DNA from: Piezodorus guildinii
Lineage: Eukaryota > Arthropoda > Insecta > Hemiptera > Pentatomidae
DNA: 64,000 nt
Direction: 5' to 3'
Assembly (NCBI GenBank): GCA_023052935.1
Contig: CM041298.1
Coordinates: 113,912,977 to 113,976,976 of the forward strand
Positions 11,419 through 22,836 of this stretch are shown here, in pieces; the first letter of the stretch is position 1; every line of letters begins with the position of its first letter. The position numbers and the translations under genes were made by a program. A model generated the notes under the pieces. It was not told the DNA's origin and did no database searches. It saw only the letters and a list, made by a program, of their open reading frames with translations.

Positions 11419-11781
11419 TTTTTTTTTTTTTTTTTTTTAACTTTAAATCTTTATTCACACCTGTAAATAATACAATGAACAATCAGTGAATGTGCGGTCA
11501 ATTTTAAGAAACATGGCGTGATAGGCATGAGGGAGAGCAGCACCCAGCGGTACCTACTCCTGGCATGAAATTAGCGTGATTACTAAAGGAGAAGGTCTCT
11601 CATCCAACTCCTCTTCAGCATTCTGTAGGCATTTCCCGGCATGAGTATTGTGGCCATGTCATTGATTATGTGTTAGGGTGACCTTGTAGTTTGTCGTGGA
11701 AACGTTTGTAGTGTGTCCGTATGTGCTCATTGACGGTTGGCATCTTAAGGTCAGTATGTAAAGTTATGTTGCTAACGTACC
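11419..11781 (-). mobile_element. 5'-truncated LINE 3' end with poly(A) and 7-bp target duplication
   Basis: On the minus strand a decayed frame reads SRYVSNITLHTDLKMPTVNE, the C-terminal motif of jockey/R1-group ORF2. AATAAA and a ~20-nt poly(A) (T-run 11419-11440 on plus) follow. TCCGGAA flanks it at 11412-11418 and 11782-11788. Confidence 0.7.
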
Positions 11782-11794
11782 TCCGGAAAATTTA

Positions 11795-12175
11795 AAATCT
11801 AACGATAGAAGAGTAATCGAGCTTTGGGGCTCTAGGAAACCATCTAATTCCTCCCGCATTCATTCCTTATAATCCAAAATCCTTCGCAAAATCCCGAATG
11901 CCCCTTGCTTCGTCACAAATCAACTCCTCCATAATGACCTAAACATCCCATTTGTTGCAGACACAGATACTCTTGTTTTCATTCTAAACTCCCTGCCCAC
12001 TCAAACCCACTTGTCCGTAATTTATCTTCCTTAGATATTCCTGATAACCCTCCTAGGCGACTGAAAAGAAGGTGGCCTCGGGACCTAATGCCTTAAAAAA
12101 GTTAGTGAAATTGATATACTCATTGTGTTCTTTAATATAGTTGTATATTACTATAAATGAAAAAATAAAAAAAAA
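11795..12175 (+). mobile_element. Jockey-like LINE ORF2 3' fragment
   Basis: Decayed copy of the end of the 48502-53514 element: GAGCTTTGGGGCTCTA, CCAAAATCCTTCG, GGCGACTGAAAAGAAG and GTGGCCTCGGGACCT are all in order, and it ends in an A-rich tail. Confidence 0.75.
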
Positions 12176-12681
12176 GTTATAGGAAATCAAACTATTGTTT
12201 AAGTAACAGCACACGTTAGGAACTCATTAATATTATCAGTCGTTTAATTAAGGAGGTTGAAAATATAGGTAAATAGGAGAGGCATCTAGGACTTCTTGTT
12301 GAATTAATAAATTACAACTCACTTTTATAACAGTTATGTATTTGAAACTATTAGGAAGAAGATAATTTCTAGTTGCCATTAATGTTTATTGTAACTTCCA
12401 AATTACATTAACAATAAGACTTATAACTAATATACAAAACTATAATTTGTCATGACAAGTAACTCGAAACAATTGATAACATCCGTTACAGGATAACATT
12501 CATAGTATAAACACTAGTTCAAAGAGAGACTTCAGTAAAAAGGCCAAGGAAAAAAAATAAAATAATAAGCTTTGTGAATGAATCCCTATTGAAATAAGAG
12601 TATTGCCATTCATAAAAAGTAGGAAACATTGACCTTGAGGGACATTTAACAGTAAAGTGAGTTTTAGGGGGTTATGTACTA
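12176..12681. other. Unassigned intergenic stretch
   Basis: No supported gene or recognised repeat between the LINE fragment and the inverted-repeat element at 12682. Confidence 0.3.
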
Positions 12682-12971
12682 GCGTCTAAAACCTGTGAGA
12701 ATTGTCGCTCTCAAAAGCGGTAACTTGATGCTCTAAGCTTGCTCTGTTTTAAAGGCTGCGCGACAAATATATTAAAATATATCCCTTCTACTTCTGCTAC
12801 TTTCTCTGAACTCTCACAATATCTCGCTCTCACGAATTTTCACCGACCTCTTCTCTCACTGTGTAGCGCGCCTTAATTTAAAAAGGGTGCAAGCGTGGAG
12901 CGCCTAGTTAACAAAAAAAGCGCTAGATAGCGGTCGTGAGAGTTACAATCCTCACAGATTTCAGACGCAAG
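12682..12971. mobile_element. Candidate MITE with ~33-bp imperfect terminal inverted repeats
   Basis: Left arm GCGTCTAAAACCTGTGAGAA pairs with the complement of the right arm (TCCTCACAGATTTCAGACGC); the pairing continues into GCTCTCA/TGAGAG. The ~220-bp interior is richer in CTCTC/GCGC words than its surroundings and has no ORF. No target duplication was clear. It lies just beyond the Ly6 3' end. Confidence 0.5.
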
Positions 12972-13539
12972 TGATTAGCTACTGTGTATTGGCCGTTGGT
13001 ATACTCGTGTATTTGTGTTTAGTGTACTACCATTCGACTACTCATACACAGAACAAATATTTCCACCGAGATTGGGAATAATCTACCAAATAGATTGGGT
13101 TTGAACATCGAACAGTTATTTAACAGTGAACATCGAACACATATTACAATTCGGGCATGCAACATCAATTAGGGTGATTTCATCATGGGGATTCCGATTC
13201 GAACTTTGTGATCTCTATACATCTAACAAATCTTTCAATTTTTTTTTTAGTCATGCGCAATAGAAAAAAATAGGTGCAGTATTAAACGGATATGTCTTCA
13301 GCATCCTATGGAGAGCTCTGAATGGCAAAAAAACAAAAGGTCGATTCAAAGTGAATTTCGATAAAAGACCTACAGATACTTTTAAAAAATGTACATTTAT
13401 TCGAACCACCCGATGTCTAAAATCGTATTATAGCACGTCATTGGAAGTGCCGGTGGCAAAAAAGACTGAATGATCCATTAGTGAATGCAGCAGTGCGACC
13501 CTGATACCTAGATGAACAACGCAGGGGTTCGAAACACGT
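12972..13539 (-). other. Putative 3' UTR and downstream flank of the Ly6 gene
   Basis: Stretch below the Ly6 stop codon. It has no supported frame and no repeat I recognise. AATAAA on the minus strand at 13396-13401 would give a 3' UTR of about 150-200 bases; transcript data would be needed to confirm it. Confidence 0.35.
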
Positions 13540-13734
13540 TTAGAGGAGTGACTTGATGAGGAAGAACAAGACGGCGTTGTAGGATATGGTCTGTGACGTG
13601 GCCGAGTTTTCTTGCGCCACTGACTGTTTTACTTTGGCACGATTCTTCGTCCTGCGGTTGGAATATATGGCGTTGGACTGGTTTGTCGGGACTGTCACAT
13701 TGCAGTACATCTCATCGCAACAGGAAACGCAGAC
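13540..13734 (-). CDS. Ly6/uPAR (LYPD6-like) gene, last exon with CC..CN signature and hydrophobic tail
   Basis: Terminal exon of 195 bp on the minus strand: acceptor TTTGTTGCAG, 64 codons in phase 0, then TAA. It starts VCVSCCDEMYCNVTVP, the CC-x4-CN closure that ends Ly6 domains, giving cysteines 9-12. A polar linker of about 30 residues follows, then a hydrophobic C-terminal stretch (NAVLFFLIKSLL) that fits a GPI-attachment signal. The motif P.NQSNAIYS aligns with P.NETDA.FA of LYPD6. Joined in phase to the exons at 24.6 and 35.1 kb it gives a complete twelve-cysteine domain. A possible minus-strand polyadenylation signal (AATAAA) lies at 13396-13401. The intron before this exon is about 10.9 kb. 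Confidence 0.85.
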   Translation of the reverse strand, partial: VCVSCCDEMYCNVTVPTNQSNAIYSNRRTKNRAKVKQSVAQENSATSQTISYNAVLFFLIKSLL

Positions 13735-13789
13735 CTGCAACAAAGTAGATTCCTTTTTAAATTGAGAATAAAATAGAAATATGTATATA

Positions 13790-13866
13790 TCTACACACAT
13801 ACAATATACATAATTGTTGTTCTTAAGGGTCTATGTCCCAGAATAAAGATTATTTTCTATTCTATT
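13790..13866 (+). mobile_element. LINE L-B 3' end fragment
   Basis: TTGTTCTTAAGGG...GTCCCAGAATAAAG followed by TTTTCTATTCTATTTT: the family's terminal hairpin, polyadenylation signal and TTCTA-type tail, with nothing else of the element left. Lies in the last intron of the Ly6 gene. Confidence 0.6.
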
Positions 13867-14656
13867 TTACAAATCTATAACGTATATTGTAATGATGAAT
13901 TGTATTAACAATTAGTATAAAATATTAATGTGATTAAATGTATTATAATATGGAGAACAAACTACCCATGGGGATTCAGTTGAAAGAAAATGTGTTCCTA
14001 CATTAGTTATCCTTTGTAGATGACCAGGCTATCATTGTTCTAAGGGGAAATGAGAACCTACATGTTCATATATATATTATATATATATATATATATATTT
14101 TTTTTTTTTATAATGTATGGAAACTTTTTTGATAAATTTTTTTGTAATTGATGATACATTTAATGTTTTAGTTTTTTTAAATATTCGGTTGGATCTATTT
14201 TTGTTAAAAAATAAAAAATCCAATACAAATAATAGTGTTGAAAATTTCTTGAGTTCGTTTTTTTCGCATCTATCCAATTATATTTGGGTGCATGGAAACT
14301 TTTTTGTGTGAGTGAATGTTCATAAATTTATGGGTTTACAAACAACTTTATATTAACTAGTATGATTTCTTTATTGTTCGTTTTCACATATAAACGTTTC
14401 TAAAATGTTGCGCTTTCCAACGGTATATTATACGTTTATGTAACTACTTTTTTTTTATGACATGGCCACGGAAAATTTATGTAAAAAAAATAAAAGTTAA
14501 AGTGAAATGTATCTTACTTATAAACCTTCTGGAAAAAATACACTAAATCATAGTGGAAACCGTTTCAAAATCCTTCTTGTGGTTCAGAAGGAGTTCACGG
14601 AAAGCAAAATCTCCTTATCATTTTATATAGAGAGAGAATAAGAGAAAATGAAGATT
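13867..14656. other. AT-rich intronic stretch with Helentron-like remnant
   Basis: A (TA)n run lies at about 14068-14098. Around 14380-14450 the block TTTCCAACGGTATATTATAC matches the interior of the Helentron-like family. Nothing else is recognisable. The two ~65-codon frames at 14077-14311 are low-complexity. Confidence 0.4.
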
Positions 14657-14709
14657 GTACATAACTGTTGTTCTTAAGGGACCTCATCTTAAGATATATA
14701 TTTTTTTTT
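14657..14709 (+). mobile_element. LINE L-B 3' terminus remnant
   Basis: CTGTTGTTCTTAAGGGACCTC then an A/T tail, a decayed version of the L-B end seen at 5740-5790. Confidence 0.45.
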
Positions 14710-15634
14710 GAGAGAAGTTGGTTGAGGGTGCAGTCAATTTAACACACAATTAAGCGTAAACTTAATTTATTGGGGCCGAAGTTTCGGCCAAAATTATAGG
14801 CCTTCTTCAGGGCTATAAGAAAAACAAAAAACAAAGATAACAACCAGCAGTGGAATATAATATATAAAGACGATAAGAAAAATAAATTGTACTGAATATT
14901 ACAAACAAAGTGAAATAGTAGTAATGACAATTGATAAATGTACTAATTTCTTAAAGTGAAATAGTAGTAATGACAAATGATAAATGTAATAATTTCTACA
15001 AACAAAAACAAAAGGGGGGAAGACATTTTAATAAAAGGTGTGTTATATTTTACAGTTTTAATTAATTACTTATTTAATTAATTATTTAATTAAATAATTA
15101 CTTTTAATTAATGTGAGACGTTATAAAGTTAAAAAATAAAAAAAAGTGATGAAACTTAAAAAATAGTGATGAAATAGTTATAATAGTAAGACATTATAAA
15201 GTTAAAAAATTTAAAAAATACATTTAACGGTTACAGAAAAAGAGTTATAAATCTATGACCTACATAATGTCCATTCTTTCATAAAGTGTGAAAAATTAAA
15301 ATATAAAAATATAGCGAATACGTGTGTATACATATCTCTCTGTGAAATACTTATTAGAGAAGTTTTGAAGAGAACTAAAAGTTGGAAAGGTTGAGAATTT
15401 TAAAACTGGACGGTTAAAGAGGTGAGAGACATTTAAATCAGATATGTCTACTTATATTACTGGTTGTGTGAGCTGAGAAGGCGTCAGTCAACAACAATGG
15501 GATAATTACGTAATTATGGTGCCCTGGGTGGGGAAAAGAGGAACTATAATTTAGGCCGAAACGTCGGCACCAATAAATTAAGTTTACGCTTAATTGTGTG
15601 TTAAATTGACTACACCCTCAACCAACTTCTCTCA
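14710..15634. mobile_element. Foldback element with ~82-bp terminal inverted repeats and a CTGAAGA...GAAAC hairpin
   Basis: Left arm 14710-14790 (GAGAGAAGTTGGTTGAGGGTG inward) and right arm 15552-15634 (ending CACCCTCAACCAACTTCTCTC apart from one base) are nearly exact inverted copies through AATTAAGCGTAAACTTAATT. Just inside the left arm, the minus strand reads CCCTGAAGAAGGCC, a loop, then GGCCGAAACTTCGG. The interior (about 760 bp) is AT-rich and non-coding. Inverted terminal copies with this hairpin recall non-autonomous Penelope-like elements, but no protein supports that. Confidence 0.6.
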
Positions 15635-15736
15635 TATATACACACAGTCAACCATTGTGGAGGTACGGAGTACCCCTGAGTCATGATTGTCATACAATCG
15701 AAAGAGAAATGACTAAACAACTACCCATTGTCACTT

Positions 15737-15739
<3 letters not shown>

Positions 15740-15775
<36 letters not shown>

Positions 15776-16214
15776 CTTACCCTCTGGTTTTATTTTCGAA
15801 CAAAATACAAATACAAATATAATATGTATAGCTGTCAGATTTGTCCTTCTGTTACCCGGAGGTATTCTAAAGAGGATTGCTATATGCGCTGGATGCACTA
15901 GTAATCTTTCAAGGGCTTCTTCTAAGCCTTTATTTATCCATTGCAAAATGGGAGGGACCATTCTTCAGGGTTTTGGCAATAAATTGAGTTCAGACATAGT
16001 CCGAACTCCTTCCCTCGGCGACAACGTCAACGAGAGGTAGTGATCCTTGCCACCTCCCAGGCTTGGGGGGTGGGGTGATATCAGAAAATAATGGATTAGC
16101 ACAGGCCTTCAGCCCATCAAAAAATTTAATGTGCCTCCGGCTGATATATTCAGGCACTGTTGGCAATACTAATTCCTGATGAAGGATATGGTTTCTGGCC
16201 CTCTGTAAGTTGGT
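15740..16214 (-). mobile_element. 5'-truncated LINE 3' end with long poly(A)
   Basis: The minus strand ends in a ~35-nt poly(A) (T-run about 15739-15775). Upstream a decayed frame reads LQRARNHILHQELVLPTVPE then KFFDGLKACANPL, the LPTV..Y...KFF...NPL motif of LINE ORF2 C-termini. ACTTCAT at 15733-15739 and 16215-16221 is a likely target duplication. The frame at 15731-15961 is 3' UTR of this copy. Confidence 0.6.
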
Positions 16215-16221
16215 ACTTCAT

Positions 16222-16800
16222 GCATATTTTTTTTCTATTCTATGTAATCATTTTTATATAATTAGCGAGAAGTGGAAGTAGCCAACTAAGGATCGATATT
16301 TATTAGGTGAGAGGATTGGGTGGTTTAACAAAAAGTGGTGGAGAGCCTACTGGCACCGCGCCAGGCGAGTTGAGTCCCAACATGCCGGGGATTTTGTTGC
16401 TGGCAAAGCCGACCGGGACAAAAAATTTCATCTAATCACCAGCACCACCCTCCAACCGTGTGGCTTTATTTAGCTGAAGAAAGACATTGGCAGGAGTCGA
16501 GTGATGGGAGTGTGAGAGCAGCCGATGGTTCGTGGCTAACAAGGCGTCTCATTAATCACAAGGTGTCAACTAACTCGGGCTTAAGCTCCTATCTGCTAAG
16601 TCCTTGACCAAAGCCTAATGTTATTAAACCTTGTTCAAAGTTCTCTTGAGCCGTCTACTTCAACTTCCCTAAATAAAATAGACACCATCAACCATTTACG
16701 AGATTAATTTGATAAGATCGAGGAGTGCTATAATGATATATCGATAAGGGGAAGGGCTTGTACTCACAATGCCATATAAAGATTTTAATTAAATTAATAA
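16222..16800. other. GC-richer unassigned block in the Ly6 intron
   Basis: About 16300-16560 is clearly richer in GC than its surroundings (for example GGCACCGCGCCAGGCG and CAAAGCCGACCGGGAC). I could not link it to any repeat here and see no long frame. Confidence 0.35.
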
Positions 16801-16905
16801 GGGGGTCACCTGGGGTGTTGTGGTTAGCATAACAGACTTCTAGGTCTAAGCTCACGGATTTAAACCCGGCAGATGGCCCTAGAATTTTTTAAACCCTGAA
16901 AAATC
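16801..16905 (+). mobile_element. SINE-B, tRNA-like head
   Basis: GGGGTCACCTGGGG then GTGGTTAGCA (A-box-like) and GGATTTAAACCCGG (B box), then the family's GCAGATGGCCCTAG. The body is cut off at about 16905 by a SINE-A fragment in reverse. Confidence 0.75.
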
Positions 16906-16966
16906 CTATACTTCTACAACTCATGAAGGGTCTCGGGTTCAGTACTTATAGAGATTTGTACTTTTT

Positions 16967-17250
16967 CGGGAGCAGGGAGGTATAGTTGATAGAGCACTAG
17001 TCTACTGTTTTCCGGGTCCTGGATTCGAATTCCGGCTATGACAGAATATTATTATACTGTTATTACAGTCGGGGGGCGACCCTAGGGTATGGATACCCTC
17101 CTGGGGCAGATCCAGCTTCTTTAAAGTGGGTACCCAAATATGGGAAAAACCTGGCGGCTGAGCGTGGTAAAGGCCTAATCACCTCGTTAGAATCTCTAAA
17201 TGTACTGAGCCTAAGTCCATTGTACAGTTTACAACAGTACAGTTTTTTTA
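16967..17250 (+). mobile_element. SINE-A, full copy
   Basis: tRNA-derived head: A box TATAGTTGATAGAGC (16981-16995) and B box GGATTCGAATTCC (17021-17033). The unique body has ACCCTCCTGGGGCAG and GTGGGTACCCAAATA, and the end AATCTCTAAATGTACTGAGC. A reversed scrap of the same tail lies at 16907-16965. Confidence 0.8.
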
Positions 17251-17261
17251 TTGTACTTTTT

Positions 17262-17425
17262 CACGCCCAATGACCGTGCAAGGAGGAGATTAGGACTAAA
17301 TCGCGCTTGGCCGCGAGGTGGTCGCCCAATTTTGGATACTCACTTTATAGAAGCTTGGGGATTCGAACCCGGGACCAGAACAGTAACCGAATGCTCTCAC
17401 CGGTCACGCCTCACCGCTCCCAGAA
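17262..17425 (-). mobile_element. SINE, tRNA-headed, reversed (SINE-A related)
   Basis: The complement begins GGGAGCGGTGAGGCGTGACC, has an A-box-like GTGAGAGC and the B box GGGTTCGAATCCCC (17358-17371), then a ~90-bp body ending TCATTGGGCG. It sits tail-to-tail with the SINE-A copy at 16967-17250. Confidence 0.7.
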
Positions 17426-17594
17426 TTTTTTGAACATCCCAAAAATAAAAACCGGCAACAGGCCTGGTCTATATTTGGTAATGGCAAGAAAAATTAAATA
17501 AAGAGGAAAAATCACTCAATAAAGTTTTAATAAGAAAGTATAAAAACACGATCGTAATACTTTTCTTACTATATATAGTAAGTGAAAGTTAAAA

Positions 17595-17596
17595 AA

Positions 17597-17658
<62 letters not shown>

Positions 17659-17741
17659 GAATAGTAGTTTTAATTAAAGTACAAAAAAATTTAATAATCA
17701 AAGTCAAGATAGGAGTGCTAGATTAGAATAAATATGTAATT

Positions 17742-17793
<52 letters not shown>

Positions 17794-17946
17794 TTAATAC
17801 CAATATATATGTATAATGAACGGTTAAAGTATAGGAAGGTAATGTAAAGTGGCGAAGAGGGACTCAACTTAAATGATTATTTCACATAATCTTATATTGT
17901 TATATTATTCATTAAAACATATATTCCAACGGATTTAAAAAAAATA

Positions 17947-18012
<66 letters not shown>
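17595..18012. repeat. CA and TA microsatellites
   Basis: (CA)n at 17597-17617 runs directly into (TA)n to about 17655; further TA runs lie at 17744-17790 and 17949-18012. The short open frames over these runs are artefacts of the dinucleotide repeat. A Helentron-like scrap (ACTATATATAGTAAGTGAAAG) ends at about 17588. Confidence 0.9.
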
Positions 18013-18013
<1 letters not shown>

Positions 18014-19284
18014 ATATATAAAGAAATTTACAACTGTATTGATTAAATACAAAAAGTAAATGCTAATATGCTGAATTAAAATATTTAAAACTTGTAATAT
18101 TCTAAAAGTGAAGATAGATCTAATTAGGATGTTTCCACGCCTGCTCACTCAATATCACCGTAGCCAATAACTTCCTAATTAAATTATAGAATGTTTACAT
18201 TTTGCAGTATGGCTGTCTCCCCTCTTTTTATCTCAACATCATTTAGTTGAGAACTGGTGTTTGTGCGGTTAGGTCTACTCTCTGTCCGTTATTGTATAAA
18301 TAAATTGTTACAGTGTTAATTATTGTTTATTCAGTTTACTTTTATTTTTTTTAAATATATTTAAACGCTATCTTACAGTGCTTTGTTCATAATTGTGTTG
18401 CTACATGAAATTATTCAGGTATCACCGCCATATTAAATTCTTTCAATATTTTTTTTTTTTAAATCAAACTTATATATATATATATATAATATACTATACA
18501 TATCAAAAAATAATTATTATAAATTTGATTCTTTAATAAGTTAAAGATATGTATTTACCCTTAAAAAAATAAACTAGAAATACTCTATCAACCGTATACA
18601 TTAATTGCATACATTATATTAATTGATTATAAGTTTAATAAATTCGAGTGGTAGGAGACAAGATGTAACTGTAATTGATATAAATGAGACTGAATATTAT
18701 TTGAATAACTCTTTTGAGCTCGGTGGTACTCAGCCAATGAGAATCCTCTATTTTAAGTCAAAATAGCAACACTAACACAACTGTCTCTTTATCTTCAGCT
18801 AGAATCACTCTTGTTCGGTTCGGGTCCGTGTCGAGTGGTTAACTTTATTTTTAATGTGTTATAAATGTGAAAATAATGGTTTATTTATAATGCTTAATGG
18901 CTTTGTCGTTTTATTATTTATTTTCGTTTCGAAACATGCCTTTTTTTTTAAAAAAGGCAGGTAGAGGTGGACTTGAAGAAAGAAGGCCATATTGAATCTT
19001 TCAACAAGAAGGTAAGAATTTAAAATTATGCATGCAGTATAGTTTTAATTTTTTTTTTTTTTTAGGAATCTACTTTAAGATAATCTATTATATTACTTCC
19101 TAAATGACAGTTGGAATTTTTAATGACTATTATTTGAAATATAATGAATTTATCCGATATATATTTGGCCGCTCTACAATTAGTTTTTATGGTATTTATG
19201 TATATGCATGGTAGATGAAGCATTTATTAAAATGTTGACATTAGATGTTAAAAATGTATAAATGCCATAAAAACTTTAAAATGT
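18013..19284. other. Unassigned intronic sequence
   Basis: Intron of the Ly6 gene. No protein-like frame; poly(T) and TA runs. The part at 18720-18960 (with AGCCAATGAGAATC and CGGGTCCGTGTCGAG) is less AT-rich and could be a transposon end or a regulatory segment, but nothing decides it. Confidence 0.3.
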
Positions 19285-19287
19285 TTT

Positions 19288-19345
19288 ACAGATGCTTGAA
19301 AATGGCCCCAGAGGCTGAAACGTTGTGATGTCTAAAAATTAAATA
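19288..19345 (+). other. Hairpin motif GCTTGAAAATGG...GCTGAAACGTTG
   Basis: Terminal-type hairpin shared with the foldback elements at 36274-36647 and 14710-15634 (stem GGCC...GGCT followed by GAAACGT), here without an inverted partner. Confidence 0.4.
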
Positions 19346-19439
19346 AATAACACACAAATATTAAACCAAAAGAAAACTAAGAACAACGATGAGAAAATAT
19401 AATGAATTTGTTTACAATATGAATAATTTAATATTGGCA

Positions 19440-20960
19440 TTCTGAACAAATGTTCTGAAACTTAGTTAATATTCGAGGAAATATTCGAACTGAAACATAG
19501 GAAATATTCGAGTATGTGTTAAATATTTTACACTTGAAAATGAAATTTTTGAACAATTGCAAGTATGAGAATATTTCTGATTATAGAGAAATTAAAAAAA
19601 AAAAAAAAAACCTAAAGACAGAACTGAGCACTTATATACATTAATTTTATCTCAAAGCCTATTATCAATATATATATTTAGAAATATTATTATTTCAATA
19701 TATTGATTTAAAACTAAGTTAAACTCACTGTGTTCACATAAAATCTCGTAAAACCTACATTATTAATAAAAATATAATAATTGTATATTTATATATATTA
19801 AAGTAGTTATATATCTAGAAAAAAAAATATTGATTTCTATATATTGATTTAAAACCAAGTTAAACTCACGTGTTCACTTAAACCTACATAAGTTTATTAT
19901 AAACATATATTTTTATATATAAATAAAATAGTTATATTTTTAGAAAAAATATATTTATTTCTATATATTGATTTAAAACTAAGTTAAACTTAATGTGTTA
20001 ATAGAAATGGTCGATCTGGCAACATTACTAATAGTGAAATTAAGGACCTACAAAGCCGTTTTATACAAATGTTCTTATGTACCAATGTTCTGAAATTTAG
20101 TTATAGAAATATTCGAGTATTTCTTCAAAATTTTACACTTGAAAATGAAATGTTTGAGAAATTACAAGTATGAGAATATTTCTGATTATAGCGAAATTAG
20201 AAAAAAAAAACCTTAAGACAGAGTTGAGCACTTATATACAATATATTAATTTTAATCTCAAAGCCTATCATAATACATATTATTTTATATATTTAGAAAT
20301 ATTGTTATTTCAAAATACTGATTTCAAAATAAGTTAAACTCACTGGGTTCACTTAAAACCTTCATAACTTCATTAATATAAATAAAATAAAAAAATATTT
20401 ATATATAAAGTATTTATATATGTAGAAAAAAACATATTTATTACTATACATTGATTAAAAACTAAGTTAAACTTAATGAGTTAATGTAAGTGGTCGATCT
20501 GGCAACATTGCTAATAGCGAAATTAAGAACCAACAAAGTCAGATTTAAATACTGGACTATCACCTTATAACTCACAAAAGTTTAAAAATATAATTATAAA
20601 AATTATATATTTTTTATATGATAGTTATATATATAGAAAAAATATATTGATTTAAAACTGCATTATACTGATTGTGTTAATATAAGTGGTAGATCTGGCA
20701 ACATTGCTAATAGCGAATTAGGAGGCGCCAAAGCCAGAACATTGAACTTATTACCTTTCATCTCAAACTTTTTTATATATTTCTTTTAAATAGTTTTTCT
20801 CGCATTTATTAATAAAAATATTCGATCTAAATGTTTAATTGACAAGGATATGTAAAACCGTGCAATAGAATATTTAAAATTCAGTACCAGATAACATTAA
20901 ATATTTCAATAGTAGCGAAATTAAGAATCCGTCAAAGCCATATTGGGATATTGAACTTTT
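19440..20960. repeat. Degenerate tandem array (~480-630 bp units with subrepeats)
   Basis: The block TACACTTGAAAATGAAAT then AGTATGAGAATATTTCTGAT recurs about 620 bp apart (from about 19528 and 20139). The subunit TATTGATTTAAAACTAAGTT is seen six times, and GATCTGGCAACATTGCTAAT at about 20010, 20495 and 20690. Copies differ by many substitutions and indels, so it is old. No coding capacity. Confidence 0.65.
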
Positions 20961-21404
20961 TAACTTGCGTCTTAAAGCCCTGCTTTGTATTTATTTAGAA
21001 TGATTATTTGATCATGCTAATAAAATTAGCTTGATTTAAATGTTTTTATAATCTTCTTCAATTATTTAATGAAATCGGGTGAAAAAAACACCATTTTAAC
21101 TTCAGAACCAGATATACATAAATATATTGCAATATTTGACTATAAAAAAAATATAAATATAATTTAAAACAGAAATGCATATTTGGGTAGCCACTTTACA
21201 AAGGATAGTTGAGCATGGTTCTTCCTAAATAAATACGTTTTTTTAAGATGTTAAATTGGCTTTTTAATTTTTTTTTTCATGGTTTTTCTTTTGTATTGGT
21301 TTTTTTAAACATCGTGCAAAAAAAGTATCTTATTACTATTACCCATGGGATATAATGAAATAAAACTAATTATATATATATATATATATATATATTATCT
21401 TACA

Positions 21405-21740
21405 AGAAAAAGGATATGAATTATAAAAAAAAAAAAAAAAGATTTAGAATCAGTATAAATAGATGTCATTCATGTTCCTGAAGTTTTCTTGAAAAAGTTT
21501 TCTTCAGGTGCTACTAAATTAGGGCACAGTAACAAAAGTTAAAACTTCTTCTTATAAATAAGATTAAGATTTAAAGAGGACTTTACATTAGCCTAGAAAT
21601 TCAGGACGATTTTTTTATTATAAGTTAATGGAAAATTGATTTAATTATACTTTTCTACTTTCTCTTAACAATGTTCTCTATAAAATAGGATATATGAGAA
21701 AAGAAAACTATTCCGGAGTCAGATCCCAAAGAAGAGAAAT
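21405..21740. repeat. Dispersed repeat R1, copy 1
   Basis: Shares AAAGTTTTCTTCAGGTGCT, GGGCACAGTAACAAAAGTT and GTCAGATCCCAAA in order with 36995-37340. Non-coding; class unknown. Confidence 0.6.
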
Positions 21741-22009
21741 ATATATACACATTGTCTCATAAAAAAAAAAAAAAAAAATTCAAAATTAAATCTTTGAATA
21801 TTATAGCCACTTTAAGAGACCACTGAATTCATTTATTTTTGTTAACATTTTTTTGAAAATGATATTAACTTTTCATTAAATGTGGTTTCCATATTGAAAA
21901 AAAAAAATTTAATGATGTGTATATAACATTAGTTTGTTTTTGTGTAAATTCATCGTGTTGTCATAAAATTTTATTTTTTTTCTAATAAGAATATTTAAAT
22001 GTTATATAT

Positions 22010-22115
22010 TGAGCTGAAACTCCATCAAGATCGGATATAACTCCATCAAGGTATTGGGCTGCCAGATCCTTTATGGCGGAAGCCAAAATGGGAAGGCATA
22101 ACTTAAAAAAAAATT
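22010..22115. repeat. Dispersed repeat R2, copy 1
   Basis: GAGCTGAAACTCCATC, GGGCTGCCAGATCC and GGAAGGCATAACTTAA recur at 26000-26105 in the same order. Class unknown. Confidence 0.55.
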
Positions 22116-22399
22116 AAATGATACATTAACATTAAACAAAAATAAATCATTATTCAAGGTTTTAAAAACTATTATATTTCCCTTTTTTTTTTCTGGTACT
22201 ACACTGAGGTTACTATCAGATCTGAAAATATCGGGTAGCGCACCGTTTATATTTAATATTTAATATATTTAAGGTTAAAAGTTTTGGCAATAAAAAATTA
22301 ATTTTTTTAACAAATATTTTTTGTTTTTTGTTTTTTTTTGTTTCAATGCTTTTGTAAAAACGAAACAAAAATCGAGTAACCACCCACCGTAAGTCCCAC

Positions 22400-22836
22400 T
22401 TTAAATAATCATTTTACCTATTTTCTCAGAAATGGCTCGAATGATTTTAATAAAACACGTTATACAAAGGAAAATTAAATGGGCTTTAACATCCTGTAGA
22501 TTTTTTCTTTATTGAAATAACCAGAAAGAGTTTATATGGAAATTTTCAATTATTTTCCTTTTACGGTACCATTATTTAAAAAAAAAAATAATAATAATAA
22601 AACGTCCCTCGTTGGTACTATGAGAAAATATACATCTAAAAAATATATTATCAATTAAAGGATACAATTTTTCGGAAATAAGAATATCAAATATACAATT
22701 TAACTTTATTATACACTGCTGGAAAGTCAAAGCTTTTAGGATAAAATATTATTTGATAAACAAAGTTGTCGAAAGTAATGAAAAGCTTAATTATTTGTTG
22801 TAAATTAACGAACATAATTTGTAGCCTTACACTATT
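22400..22836 (-). mobile_element. Helentron-like remnant
   Basis: Weak but ordered similarity to the family interior: TTTTCTCAGAAATGGCTCGA, GGGCTTTAACATCCTGTAG, and a GGAAAGTCAAAGCTTTTAGG block. Truncated by copy D. Confidence 0.45.

Noticed and set aside
14772..14812. Active hammerhead ribozyme
   Set aside because: Core words are present, but an extra base before stem II and no identifiable cleavage triplet make activity unlikely; kept only as a motif finding.
16981..17033. tRNA gene
   Set aside because: A and B boxes are present, but the acceptor stem and anticodon arm do not close and a SINE body follows; the same holds for the heads at 25423, 30180, 39143 and 17358.
17516..18148. Frames of 63-78 codons rich in Tyr-Ile and Cys-Val
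   Set aside because: Translations of TA and CA microsatellites.
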